DNA of 64,000 nt from a virus: the IMG/VR virus record IMGVR_UViG_3300009068_000029, positions 1 to 64,000 of that record. The stretch is one strand, 5' to 3'. The translations under genes were made by a program, and so were the position numbers. How positions within the stretch are numbered: position 1 is the stretch's first letter; every line of letters begins with the position of its first letter. Under the pieces are notes generated by a model. That model made no database searches. It was not told the origin of the DNA and worked only from the letters and a program-made list of their open reading frames with translations. Shown in pieces: positions 23,414 through 35,300 of the stretch.

Positions 23414-23443
23414 CAAATTTACTTTAATTAAAAATAAAGTCAA
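23414..23443 (-). promoter_or_regulatory. Bacteroidota-type promoter for the lysis unit
   Basis: On the minus strand TTG (23,441-23,443), 19 bases, then TAAATTTG (23,414-23,421): a full TTG-N19-TAnnTTTG housekeeping promoter, followed by TATAAC. It lies 13 bases beyond the stop of the 1,932-residue gene and 50 bases before the small surface protein, so it drives that gene, the holin and the spanin-like genes. Confidence 0.75.
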
Positions 23444-23456
23444 GAAACTGAAAAGA

Positions 23457-26400
23457 CTATTTTCTTCCAGTTTCTGAGTATATATCTATAAGAGAAGACG
23501 TACGTTCTTTTGACTCAGATCTTTCGTTTTGTAAAGATTCTATTTTTTCCAAAAGATTTTGTTTGGTATCTAGATCTTCTACGTAATCTAATTGTCTTTC
23601 TATAGATTTAATTTGTTTACCAATAGAGTTTACAGATCTTTTTTCTGACTTTAAATCAGCATCTAGACTGCTTATATACCATTTAGGATTATAATTTTCA
23701 TACTTTCTAAATAAATATTCAGGATTTAAAAAATAGTTTATAGAAGCGTTTAATCCAAATAGTTTTTGAATACGTGCAGATATTTCCATATCTCCTTTAA
23801 GTGTAGGATCTGGTGGGTATCTCTTAGGATTAGAGATTTTTCCGCTTCTGCTTCTTGGTACATATTCATCAAAAGGATTTGCATCATCAAAAGGATTTAA
23901 CATCTCTATTGTAAGTTTTACAGCATCAGTAGCTCCTGCAAAAGGAAGAAGAACGTTTCTATTAAGATAGTATTGAGCAAAGTTTTGTCCATCTACGTTA
24001 TTTTGAAATCTAGAATAATAGATAGACAAAGGACTGAATACAGGATTTAAACTGTTTAATTCATCTTCAATCATTAATAAGTTGTAGAGTAAAAAGTATA
24101 CAACATACATATCTTCTTCGTCCTCGTCATCATATCTTATACTATTTAGTATTGCAGAGACTGCCATAATAACAGCTAAAGCAAGCATATCTATTGCTGC
24201 ACCTTCTGCTTCTCTTCTTTCTGCAGGAGTCATTAAGTTTCTAGTAGCAGGTAATGAAAAATTGCTTTGATACAAAAGCTTAAGTGCTTGTACTACAGTT
24301 ACATAAAAACCTTGAAACTCCTCACCTGATCTTGGGTTAATAGTTCTACCTACTTTAAATCTTCGCATACCCTGGTAAGCAACCCATCCCTTCATGTTTC
24401 CTATAATTCTACCTAGAGTATAACGACTATACTCTCCTTTATCCATAGATCCATAAGCACCTTGAATAGCAGCATTGACGTGATTAAGTTTACCTCTGTA
24501 ATACTGTTCTATTTTTTGAAATCCTTCTTGGTCTACAATAGTATCCTTAGGAACAAGAATTCCATCTTTAAAATCATAAGCTTCAAACAAAGGAACTCCT
24601 TCAGGTTTATCTGTTAGAGGAATTAAAAACTGTTGCGAAAGCGCTTCTGCTACTGCACTCCTCATTTCAAATTCACCAAAAGTTCTAAAAAATCCTAAGA
24701 AGTTAAAAGGATTATACTTACGATATTTACCTAATTTAGAAATAAATAGTTTACGTCCTGTTTCACTTAGTTGATCTTCAGGCATAACATTAAAATATCT
24801 CATACGAGAGATATATTCAGAATCTCTACCATCTTCTACTTCTGACTGGAATAAGTCTGCTATGTGAACAGCATTTCTACCCATAGCTTTAAAAATTTCT
24901 TTACGGCTTAATCCATAAATACCTGCTTGTATAAACACGTTAGCAGATCCTGCCATAAAGTTTTTTACACTTGATGGAAGACGGTAAGCAAGAACAATAG
25001 GAGAGTTGGCAGACAATGCCATATCAAGTACTTTCTCTACTACTCTTCCTGCTTTATTATTTACTAAGAACTTACGACTCTTACCCTGTAACTTACGTTC
25101 AAACAAGTTATTAATCATCTTCTCAATCTTAGTACCAGGCAAAGACTCTTTTAATACATCCTGCATACCATAGATATAAGGCATTACCTCATACGCTTCT
25201 TTAAATCTAATCAAATCAGCTCCATACATTGCAATACTATTGAGTATGTTAATACTCATCTTATCAGCAGGAATAGGTTTATTATACTTTAAGTAAAGTT
25301 TCTTACTTACTTTTTGAATAATAGATCCTCCTTCTTGACTTCTTGCAGTCTCCTCATCGTCTTCAAAAGTAGCTTTGTCCCAAATTCCTTGGAAAGTGGC
25401 ACCTATTTTAGACTTAAGAGTACCCATGTTAGTATTCTTTAGAGCTTTCTCTGCAGGATCCATAAGTACGCTAGGTAACTCTAAACCTTTCTTAAGATTC
25501 ATAGGAGTACCTTTCTGTAGATCTAAGTAAACATCGGTTATTTTCTTAAGGATCTCTTTTTCTTTAGCGTCTAACTTATCATACTCTTTATTTCTATACT
25601 CAGTTTTATCAGTACGTAAAGGAACACGTTTACTATACTTTACATTTTTGATATCAGCCCTTACATACTTAGGGTTAACAGCAATAGTATTCCACCTAAA
25701 AGAAGGAGAAGTATCAGTAATTAAGTTTTTATCTGTAGGCTCTGTTGACATCCAGAAGTATAAAGGTTCATCAGATAAAGTCCATATTTGGTTATTTTCA
25801 TCCCATACATTTACTTTTTTATGATTTTGTTTATACCAATCTGTTTTTCTAAGTTCCTTTGTAGCATCTATTTCTAACAAAGCATCGTCTGCTTGGTCTT
25901 GATAACGTAAACTATTTGTCGCAATCAAAGAAGTCTTGATTAAATTTAACTTACTTGTATACTCTCTAACATAGTCAGGAGTGTAGACTTTTTCCTGAAT
26001 ATCTCCAAAAGAAGAAAATAAATCTTTAAGATTGTCCGCATCTTCTTTAGACATATCTACATCTGTTTTGTAAGCAGTTTTAATCTTTTCTATTTCTTCT
26101 TCATACTCTCTAACAAGGCCAGCTAAGTTAGAAGGAGTCCCATCTAGATTTGGTGAAGCAATCTTAGAACCTTCATAGAAATTATCAGAGTTCTTATATC
26201 CTTTCAACACACCAAAAATATCATTCCACACCTCATCCATCCTACGTACTCCAGAAGGAGCAGGATACCTAGATTGAATAATGGTAATAGCATCTACAAT
26301 CTCTTTTCTTTGTTTATAAAAGTCAGGACTAATTTTTCTTACACAGTTGTTTGCTTTCCATAAATCAAACTGTTTCTTGTAGTACTCTATTGTTTGCTTC

Positions 26401-29255
26401 TTATACTCTAGAGTATCAACATCAGTAGTATCTATTAAAGCTTGATTGTAAGCAGCAACAGCTTTATCATAAGCAGTCTTTTTACTATTGAGCTGTATAT
26501 CAAATAAGTCTTGATTCTCTCTACTTATAGTATAAGTATAAAGTTCTGCGGCAGCCCTACTTTTCTTCCACTCTCTGATATTAGCAGCTATTCTTAAACC
26601 TGCTTCATCTTTTAAGTTTTTATTTTTATCATAATCAGACTCAAGTAAGTCTAACTCTTCTTTTAAATCATCTAACTTATCCAGTTGTTCTTCAGAGTTT
26701 TCCTCTGTAAGACTACCCACCTGGATTTTGTTCATCTCTTCAAATATTAAATCTCGTGCTTCTTTTGATTCAGCACTCAACATATTCTGAATTTGATAAT
26801 AAACATCATCAAAAGGCTGCTCTTCAAACTCTAACTGTGTTCTTCTTATTTCAGCTTCTTTAGCTCTGATTAAGTCCTTCAGTGCAGAGTCTTGTACTTT
26901 AGTTTGTTTAAGTTCTCGTAACTCCGACTTTAATTTAGTAATAAGGTTGTTGTAACGAACTTCATCCATCTCACTTAAGAGAACCATAGTTTCTCTCTTA
27001 GAGATTTTACCATTCCTATTTTCTAAGATTTCTACTTTCTTAAGAAATCTTCCAAAAACATTTTCAAAGTCAAAAGAAGTGTTAACACCTATACCTTTAC
27101 TGGTTAAATGGGCTTGCAACTCGTCAGCTATTTTCTTCAACTTAACCTCCATTGCCTGAGCTTTTACGTTAGCTGAATCGAATTGATTAGCAATCATACC
27201 CCCTACAGTACCTGTAAGAATGTTTCCAGACAATCCTGCAGATTCTAGGAATAAAGAAAAGTTTCCTACATCCTTAATCTGACCCCTAAGGGCTTTTAAC
27301 AAGTTAGCTTTAGTTGCTAGTGTAGACATCCTAGCCTCTTCATTCCTAATACGATCTTCAGTAAGTTTGATAAGTCTTTCGTTACCGAGTTTTTGTAAAC
27401 TTGCTAATGAAGTTTTAAATCTATCTATATTATCTTGAATTCGTTTTTGAGCGTCTTTTGTTTGAGGCTCAAACTCATCTGCTAATTTAATAGCCAAAGC
27501 TTCTACAGCGTTGTTAAAATAAGCTTTAGAAAGTGAGTCTGAGGTTGATTCTAAGTTAAGAAGTTGTTGACCTAAAACAGTGTTAGCTCCTAAGTCTCCC
27601 ATTACTCTACGATAGTTTTGAGCTAAGTTTGTATATTGTTCTCCTAACTCTTTAGCATGGTAAGCCTGTCTAAACAGTTTGTCTTTTGTAACACTAGGAT
27701 CAGAAGACATTTTACTAAGAGAGTTTCTTACACTTGCTAGATACTTAGAACTATCATAAAAGAAACTTACCAAAGATTTAAAAGACTCAGTAGCTTCTGC
27801 TGCAGAGATTTCTACAAAAAGATCTTTAGTTCTAAGTACACTACCTACATTTACTCCAAGAATTTCTGCTTGGTCTCTTATTTTATTCCAATCAATTAAA
27901 TTTTCCGTTTGTAAAAGTTCATCTAAACGAGCAAGAAACTCAACTTTGTCTCTTTTCTCATCATCTAAGAACTCGTCCATATCCCTCATCTGTGCATCAC
28001 TCATAGCATAAGGCATAGAGTTTAACTTAGTGTAGAGCACACTTGTATTAATATCTTGTGCAAAGAGTACTTCATTAAAGAAGTTCTCTAATAGAAGATC
28101 TACGTTTTCTAGACTATTAAGATTTTTATTTAGGTTTAGTTTCTTACCAAAGAACTTCCAAATTGCATCTATGATTTTAACAAACCAATTAGGTTCCTCC
28201 TTTTCTAAAAGGTCTCTGAATGCTGGATTAGTAAAAAACTCTGATACAAACTCGTGAATATCTCTAAATCCATAATAATCTTCTATCTTTTCTTTGGTAG
28301 AATACTTTTGTTGATAGTAAGTAAGAATAGGTTTAAGACTGTTTACTAATGCTTTATCTGCTTCAGTTGTAGGGTTCTGTAAACTAGAAGCTAGAACTGA
28401 GTGTAAAATCTCGTGTAGAATTACACGTCTAGAATAATCCAGTCCTCTGCTTTTTAAACCAAATACATTTAATTTAATAGTATGAAATTCAGGTACGTAC
28501 TCTCCCATAGGAATTTCTTCCCTTCCTTCTAAGTCTTTTCCTGTAAAAAAGTCTAAGCCAATATTAGGAATCAAGTCTATGATAGGGAGAAGTTTTTTAA
28601 TTACAAACTTTTCATAATCAGGAGTCTCAGGATCATTAAGAATTTTAATTAAAGTATCATAAACATCAGGCTGTTGGAAGTCTACATACTTCTTTAGAAA
28701 TTCTATTCTTGTTTCCTTACCCTTAGTCAAATTTTTGCTAAATACTTCACCTTCGATAAAACTACCTAAGTAGATTGTGTTTAACTCTGTAAATGGTATT
28801 GGATATATCTTATACATCCTGTCTAACACAGATGCTTCAGGATTAACAATATCTATACTTATAGAAGAAACTCCTTTCTGTTTAACGTAGTTAGCTACTT
28901 CAAGCAAAGTAGTTAGGTTGATGGGAGTATCTATTCTTACTTGAACATCTTCAAACAAGTCTTGTGCTCCTCTAAGATAATCTACTTGCTCAGGAGTTAA
29001 AGAATCAATGCCTAAGTTGTTAAGTAAATTGTCTGAGTCTATTTCTACAAAATTTCCAAACCTACCCTTATCCTTGTTTAAAGGTTTAGGCCAAGTATTA
29101 TTTCCATCTTTCTTAGAATACAGACTTCCTTGTTTAACTAAGTCTATAGCTTGTTCATTACTGTATCCTACTTGGGATAAAGTATAAGCAAGTACAGAAG
29201 TTTGATTCATCCCTGTTACAGGATTAGTATATTTTATGACGCAGCCTTTAGACAT
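23457..29255 (-). CDS. Giant virion protein with zincin-like N-terminal domain, 1,932 aa
   Basis: Last of the three giants. Residues 281-285 are HEILH, in the helix SRRVILHEILHSVLAS, a HExxH zinc-protease motif; a second helix RDIHEFVSEFFTNP (about 329-342) offers the third zinc ligand of a gluzincin, followed by an amphipathic WFVKIIDAIWKFFG. Residues 550-1,100 are long coiled coils. A hydrophobic span (MLALAVIMAVSAILNSI, near 1,685-1,705) and a final coiled coil end the protein. In crAss-like phages such giants flank the virion RNA polymerase and are packaged for ejection; that role is inferred. Whether the protease is active, and on what, is unknown. Confidence 0.7.
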   Translation of the reverse strand: MSKGCVIKYTNPVTGMNQTSVLAYTLSQVGYSNEQAIDLVKQGSLYSKKDGNNTWPKPLNKDKGRFGNFVEIDSDNLLNNLGIDSLTPEQVDYLRGAQDLFEDVQVRIDTPINLTTLLEVANYVKQKGVSSISIDIVNPEASVLDRMYKIYPIPFTELNTIYLGSFIEGEVFSKNLTKGKETRIEFLKKYVDFQQPDVYDTLIKILNDPETPDYEKFVIKKLLPIIDLIPNIGLDFFTGKDLEGREEIPMGEYVPEFHTIKLNVFGLKSRGLDYSRRVILHEILHSVLASSLQNPTTEADKALVNSLKPILTYYQQKYSTKEKIEDYYGFRDIHEFVSEFFTNPAFRDLLEKEEPNWFVKIIDAIWKFFGKKLNLNKNLNSLENVDLLLENFFNEVLFAQDINTSVLYTKLNSMPYAMSDAQMRDMDEFLDDEKRDKVEFLARLDELLQTENLIDWNKIRDQAEILGVNVGSVLRTKDLFVEISAAEATESFKSLVSFFYDSSKYLASVRNSLSKMSSDPSVTKDKLFRQAYHAKELGEQYTNLAQNYRRVMGDLGANTVLGQQLLNLESTSDSLSKAYFNNAVEALAIKLADEFEPQTKDAQKRIQDNIDRFKTSLASLQKLGNERLIKLTEDRIRNEEARMSTLATKANLLKALRGQIKDVGNFSLFLESAGLSGNILTGTVGGMIANQFDSANVKAQAMEVKLKKIADELQAHLTSKGIGVNTSFDFENVFGRFLKKVEILENRNGKISKRETMVLLSEMDEVRYNNLITKLKSELRELKQTKVQDSALKDLIRAKEAEIRRTQLEFEEQPFDDVYYQIQNMLSAESKEARDLIFEEMNKIQVGSLTEENSEEQLDKLDDLKEELDLLESDYDKNKNLKDEAGLRIAANIREWKKSRAAAELYTYTISRENQDLFDIQLNSKKTAYDKAVAAYNQALIDTTDVDTLEYKKQTIEYYKKQFDLWKANNCVRKISPDFYKQRKEIVDAITIIQSRYPAPSGVRRMDEVWNDIFGVLKGYKNSDNFYEGSKIASPNLDGTPSNLAGLVREYEEEIEKIKTAYKTDVDMSKEDADNLKDLFSSFGDIQEKVYTPDYVREYTSKLNLIKTSLIATNSLRYQDQADDALLEIDATKELRKTDWYKQNHKKVNVWDENNQIWTLSDEPLYFWMSTEPTDKNLITDTSPSFRWNTIAVNPKYVRADIKNVKYSKRVPLRTDKTEYRNKEYDKLDAKEKEILKKITDVYLDLQKGTPMNLKKGLELPSVLMDPAEKALKNTNMGTLKSKIGATFQGIWDKATFEDDEETARSQEGGSIIQKVSKKLYLKYNKPIPADKMSINILNSIAMYGADLIRFKEAYEVMPYIYGMQDVLKESLPGTKIEKMINNLFERKLQGKSRKFLVNNKAGRVVEKVLDMALSANSPIVLAYRLPSSVKNFMAGSANVFIQAGIYGLSRKEIFKAMGRNAVHIADLFQSEVEDGRDSEYISRMRYFNVMPEDQLSETGRKLFISKLGKYRKYNPFNFLGFFRTFGEFEMRSAVAEALSQQFLIPLTDKPEGVPLFEAYDFKDGILVPKDTIVDQEGFQKIEQYYRGKLNHVNAAIQGAYGSMDKGEYSRYTLGRIIGNMKGWVAYQGMRRFKVGRTINPRSGEEFQGFYVTVVQALKLLYQSNFSLPATRNLMTPAERREAEGAAIDMLALAVIMAVSAILNSIRYDDEDEEDMYVVYFLLYNLLMIEDELNSLNPVFSPLSIYYSRFQNNVDGQNFAQYYLNRNVLLPFAGATDAVKLTIEMLNPFDDANPFDEYVPRSRSGKISNPKRYPPDPTLKGDMEISARIQKLFGLNASINYFLNPEYLFRKYENYNPKWYISSLDADLKSEKRSVNSIGKQIKSIERQLDYVEDLDTKQNLLEKIESLQNERSESKERTSSLIDIYSETGRK

Positions 29256-29286
29256 CTTGTTTGTTTAAATTTAAATTGTTTACTTA

Positions 29287-29294
29287 CAAATATA
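29287..29294 (-). promoter_or_regulatory. -7 box upstream of the 1,932-residue giant
   Basis: TATATTTG read on the minus strand, in the context TTATATTTGTAAG, 31 bases before the ATG at 29,255 and 9 bases beyond the stop of the 3,853-residue gene. No TTG lies at 19-21 bases upstream, so it is a partial match. It shares TATATTTGTA with the other late promoters. Confidence 0.5.
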
Positions 29295-29303
29295 ATTGGT
29301 TTT

Positions 29304-32300
29304 TTAATCTTCCCTACACTTAGTTACCTCAAACTCAGTGTTTTCTAAACTGTCCATGTCTGCAGGAATCATAGCAACTGTGGGAACCGTAAGCTCAAGA
29401 TTAACTGCTTGTGGTGTCTGTAAACCATAAAGTACTGGAGTATTGTAGTTATAATTACTTAAATCTACTTTATAACCCCCAGGTTCCCCGTTTAATCCCT
29501 CAACTTTGTTTTCCCATACAAGTTTAACTCCACTTACTTGAGTCATTGCATTATAAATAGCACCTGTTTCAATAGGTTTACTATTACTAATATTCATAAT
29601 AGTATTAACTACTCTATCTAGATTTTGTTTAGACTCTTTTTTATAGTCATTAAGTTTTTTAATAGCTTGTTCTAATTCTTTATCAGATAATTTTTTAATA
29701 TCTTCTCCTGAATTAATACCTTCCTCACTGCTATCTAATATACCTATGTTTAAAGCAGCTTCATATTTTATCTCTTTAGCTCTTCGTTCAGTAGCTTGTT
29801 GATATGTTTTTTCATACTCTTGTTGAGAAATTTCTACATCATTTTCAGGTAAAGATTTTATATTACCCTTATAATATTTATTATCACCTTCTTGTGTACC
29901 TGCTATAAGCTCATATCTATTTTCACCAACAATAAAATTACTTTTATCAACAATATTAACCTCATCTTTACCTGCATATATTAAAGCAGTTCTGTCATTA
30001 TTCTGTGTAAGTTTGGTAATTTCAAACCCACTAAAGTACATAGGAAAATCTTTTCCATACTGATTAATGTGTTTTTGAATAAGATGATGGACTAAGGGAG
30101 TAAAGTAGTTCATCTCTACATCCAGAGTCTGTTTTACTTCTTCCTCTACTTTTCCATAATCTTTCTCTAATTCTTCTTTTTTATCCAGTGCTTTTTGTTT
30201 TAATGCAGTGAAAGTATTTTGTTGGTCTGTAAATAATAAAAAACTAGTATCTATATCAAGTAATGAGGGATTAACCTGTTTTACGTAATCTAAAAACTTT
30301 TTAATATCCCACATATCTGCAGACACTCGTCCAGATACTCCTTCACCTGTTGAAGTAGCATATACACTGTTATTCAAACTACGTACAGTAAATTCTCCTA
30401 ATTTGCCATCAAAATTCTGTTCCAAGTATTGTATGATAGACTTAGCTTTTTTAGTTTCTGCGTTTTGACTAGAGTTTAAGTCTTTTTGAGATTGCTCTTT
30501 AACAGACTGAGCCAATAGATTTTGATTATATTTAAAATTCTCAATCAATGTGTTGAACTGATTAGCAGTTATTTTAGATAAACTTAAATTAAACTCATAA
30601 GCTGTAGTAGCATTTCTGGCCATACTATAAATTCGCTTAGTATCATTTATTGCTTTAGAAAGATATTTATCCATTTGTATTTCGGAAAACGCTAATAGAG
30701 AATCCACACTCTCGTTTAACTTCTCCTCATTTGTGCCCCTTAGGTGTCTTTGTGTCTTAGGCAAACGTTTAGCAGGAACCGATAAAGCGATTAAAGGAGC
30801 GTTATCCCCATAGAGTTTTCTAAACCTCTCATTTATCCCTTCTCTCAAAGCAATAGTTCTAGATTTAAATATTTCTTTTTTCTCTGCTACAGTAAGAGCG
30901 GTATATTCCCACTCATTAATTTCCATAGGTGCATTTAACCCCCTTAACATAAGTCTTAATTCCTCTAACTCGCTTTCAGTGAGTAAAGATTTTATGCCTC
31001 CTCTTTTCTTAAATTCTGCAAATTTTCTTTTAGCAGTGTAAGCTCCATCGACTAATTTCTGGGCTTTTTCAGGCCTAGTATATACACTATCATCTGATTT
31101 ATAAAGTTCTATAGATTCAGCAATCCTTTGTTTAAAGGTAGCTAGACCCTGACCCCCATTGAGTGGCATTTCTTTCAAACTATCTAATAGAGTATTTAAA
31201 GATTTATAAGTTGAAAATTCTCCACTAAAATGTGTTAGGACACGTGAGTTTGGAGACTCTATTTGTGCAATATTAGCAAGCAACGTTTTGTTAAGATCCT
31301 GCAAATACCTGCCCAAAGAAGTTTCTACGTTTACTTTTTCCGATTTATATTCTCTAAGAAACTCTATATTATCGTTTTGTATTTCGTGCAAAAGTACTCG
31401 GTCTTTCCATTTATTTTTACCTGTATAAAAATAAGTAAGATTACCCCACGCAGAAGGAGACTTATTAAAGTGTCCTGATTTTAAATGATACTTGTCATTA
31501 AATCTTAACGACACTTTGTTATGGTATACGTCTGGGTTTTGTTTAGTTAGCCCTAATATAGTAGCTATTCTCTGCCTTTCTGCAAAGGGAAGAGCTTGAA
31601 TTTCTGCTTCTGTCATATTAGCTAACTCAAAATCTTCGTCGGAAGATCTATCTTTTACATTTGTAAAAGTTTGATCTACCCTATAGGATAAATAAGTACT
31701 TTCGTCAGCAAACCCTAATAGATAGTGAAAATTTAACCACTCATGTACTTGCTGTACAAAATCTTCTGCGGTTATAGATTTTAAATTAGGATTTTCTGAT
31801 TTAATCATTTTCCTAATCCCGTCAAGAATAGAAAGTTCTTGTTTTTTAGCACCATCTAACTTAATGGTCTCAGAGAGTACAATAGGATTTTTTTTGTATT
31901 TTTGCAATAAATCGGGTAATACTTTTAATGTGGGAGCTATATTAGTGTAACCATTAGTTCGGACTAACTGTTCTTTCTCTTCATCCGATAATTTTTTTGT
32001 TATTTTTTCTAACTCTTGAGAAACATTCCACGGTTCTAGTGTATATAAATTGTCAGAATCGACTATATTAAAATACTTTCTAAGAGTTTTTGGCAAAAAC
32101 TTTGATTTTTTTCTAAACGATTTATTTAAAAGTCTATCAAAAAACTGTTCGTTGTCTCGTACTTCTTGAATAATTGCTTTTTGTCTTTGATTATGTTCTG
32201 GAATATTAGTAGACACCCAATTATCAAGTTCTTCCTGAGTAGAAAAGTAAGGGGAATTGTCACCATACTTTTGTTTATAATCAGAATTTCTAAAAACAAA

Positions 32301-35300
32301 ACCATACTTAAAAACAATAGTATTATCCTCAACGATGAGAAGATTAGCAGCTGCAATCCCTATATCATTAATCAAAGTATAATCAATAGGGGCAACAGAT
32401 TGATTGGTTAGTACATCAGCAAAATTTACTATATTATTTAACTTACTATACTCTGCCCACGTCATTAAATCAGACATATCAGATGAAAGTATCTTCATTG
32501 CTGCTACCTCAAAAGGATCAATAGTAGTATTCTTAAAGTTTTTAATTACACTGTTAACCCAATCTAAAAACTTTTTAAAGAAAGAGTAGTCTGAAGTATT
32601 AGCGTTTTTGTTTTCTATTCTTTTAATAGATTCTGCAATAAGTTGACCTATTGATTCTTCTGTAAGATCCTCAGGTTTAGAAACTAGTTTACCATATTCT
32701 GTTTGATATAACTTATTATTTTTTAAAGCTACTTGATGTGACTCCCACAAAGCTTTTTTAAGCGGAGAATTAGTTTTTAATAATCTGTACCAAAAGTGAG
32801 CAGCTTCTTCTGGAAGTTTATTCCAGGCTTCAGGTCTTTTACTTAAGTCGTCTATAATATCCACAGTACCTTCTATAAAGTTAGTGGCCGCTATAGCTCC
32901 TTCTACAACAGATCCTTCCTGAGATAAAAATTCAGAAACTAATCTTTGTTCTACTCCTACATTTTCAAGAAACTGGGCTACTACATTTAAAGTATTAACA
33001 TGAAATTCTAACTGTCCTTGATTTTGAAGATCTATTCCAAATAAGGTATCGTTATTCTGTGTAGTAGTAGATGGTTGAGTAGTAGCTGCAAGTGTCTTAA
33101 CTTGTTTTTGTTTAGTTCTTTCAGCTATAATAGATGCCTCATCAAAACTATCAAATTCAGGTTCAGAAGCATCATTAGAAGATTCCTGTGCATAGGTCTT
33201 AGCTTTAGCTAAGTTATCCCCATTTGTAATTTTAGATTCTTTTACGGGCTCTTTTGTAAAGTCTGGAAACGTTTTCATTTTACTTGTTACCACAACTTCA
33301 TTTAATTTACCAGGCCAATAGATAGCAGAGTGAATATCAGTAGTTTTTTGTAAAAAGTTACCTAAGAACTCTAAAGTTTCAGGGTTGTCTATGGACTCTT
33401 TAATCTTCTTAAGAACAATAGAAAGTTCAATCATAATATCCGTTTGAGCTTCCATAGGAATAAAGTTATGGATAGAACGATACTTGATGTTAGATCCTTG
33501 ACTCAATAAAACAGTGTTAGCTAAGTCACTAAAGAACCCTCTTACTTCGGGGTTAGGATGATTAAGTCCATCAGAAAAATCTTTTTGTCCTGCATTTACC
33601 GTATCTACATCCTTCTCGTTAGTCAACATACCTGGATAGAACATAGTTGTTCCCTCTACCATAATAGAAGTAAAGTTATTTAAGATAATATTATTATTAG
33701 CAAAGGTTCTTAGTTTAGAATCTTCTGTATTGTTGAATATAGTATCAAATCTAGAACGCAAGTTGTTCTTAGCTGTAGTGTCTAGTAATCCTGAATCAGG
33801 ACCATATTTAGCATACCAAGGCTTAAGTTCAGGAGTATTCTGGAAGAAAGACAACATCATAGAATTCATGAGTTGGTTAAAGTTTTTAACTGTTTTATCC
33901 CTTCCCCAATACTTACCATAGTAGTTCTTTACCATATGTAAGTGTTGTTTAACTATATCTAAAGAGAAAAAGTCCCATACTTGATCTACTACAGACTGGT
34001 TGGCTTCTAGAATGTTAAACGGAGAAACAACACTGTTTTCAAGAATCTTATTAATTCCTTCAGGATTAAAATTGTCTGAAGCTTCTATAATACCTTGAGC
34101 AGTAGAATAAAACTCTGTATTAATACGATAATTTGCTGTATTAAAGTCGATGTTAGTTGTTAACTCCAGTAACATTTGATTCTGGGTTTGAACTATATAG
34201 TATTGAGCAATAAAAGCCAACTGTGCTTTAAGAGCCTTTGTTCCTTCCTTTGTATTTCTGTTTGCCTTAATTTTATCATAAGGACTTCTGTATACGTTAG
34301 GGTTAGGGGGGTAGTTAGTTTTGTTAAAATTTTCTGCTGATAATGCTTCTACAATACTTGGAGTGCTTAATAGTTTTTCTATAGTAAGCTTTTCATCTAG
34401 CTTTTTATCTACATATACAGCCTTTTCACCTAACATGTCCATAGCAGGTTTAATATAATCTTTAAACAAGTCAGCAGGTTTCTGTCCTAATGCTTTACCT
34501 ACCTTAGTAATCTTACTAGATCTAATGTAGTGTTGTACAATAGGTTGGTTAACCAAAAGAATAGCTTCTTCTACAGGAGTACCATTAATCACCATTTGAA
34601 GAATTAAAGGGGTTCTTTCCCTATCTGCGTTAAAGTAATTGATCCAGTCTTCCTTCTCGATATCTACGTGCCCATTAATAAACTCGTTGATTACGTCAGA
34701 AATTAAATTAATTCCATCAGCATCATACAAACCTCCTAACTCAATCTCTTTAGTGTTTTTATTTTTATTGGCTTTAAGTAAGTAGAATTTATTTAAATCA
34801 ATAATTTCTGGGTTGCTCTTAAATCTTAATCCTGTTTGTTGATAAAGTTTATGTAAAGCGTTTACTTTAGCATCTACACTTAAAGATTTTTTACCTAAGT
34901 TGTTCTCAGTAAAGATTCTAACTGAGGTTTCAATTAAGAACAGAGCACTAGAAGAAATACGACTAGATTTACCTTTCATCTTTTGATACTCTTCAGCAAT
35001 AGCTGGCAAGATTACGTTAGTGTTTGGTTTTGTAAACTCTGTAAAGATACTAGGCTCCGACAATATAGAAGATATTACAGAAATCATATTGTTAGAAGCA
35101 GATCCTTTAATTGCTTTCTCTGAAATGTCTTTCATATCAGCAAGTACTTCATTGACAGCAACTAAATTTTGTAACATTTCTACTACGTTAGGATCTTGAC
35201 TACGAAGGGTTTTAAATCTCTCAATAGCAATACTAAGCTTCATGTTTAACGGACCAATGTTTTCTTTAAATTCTGTAATTGTATCTGTATCTCCAGACTT

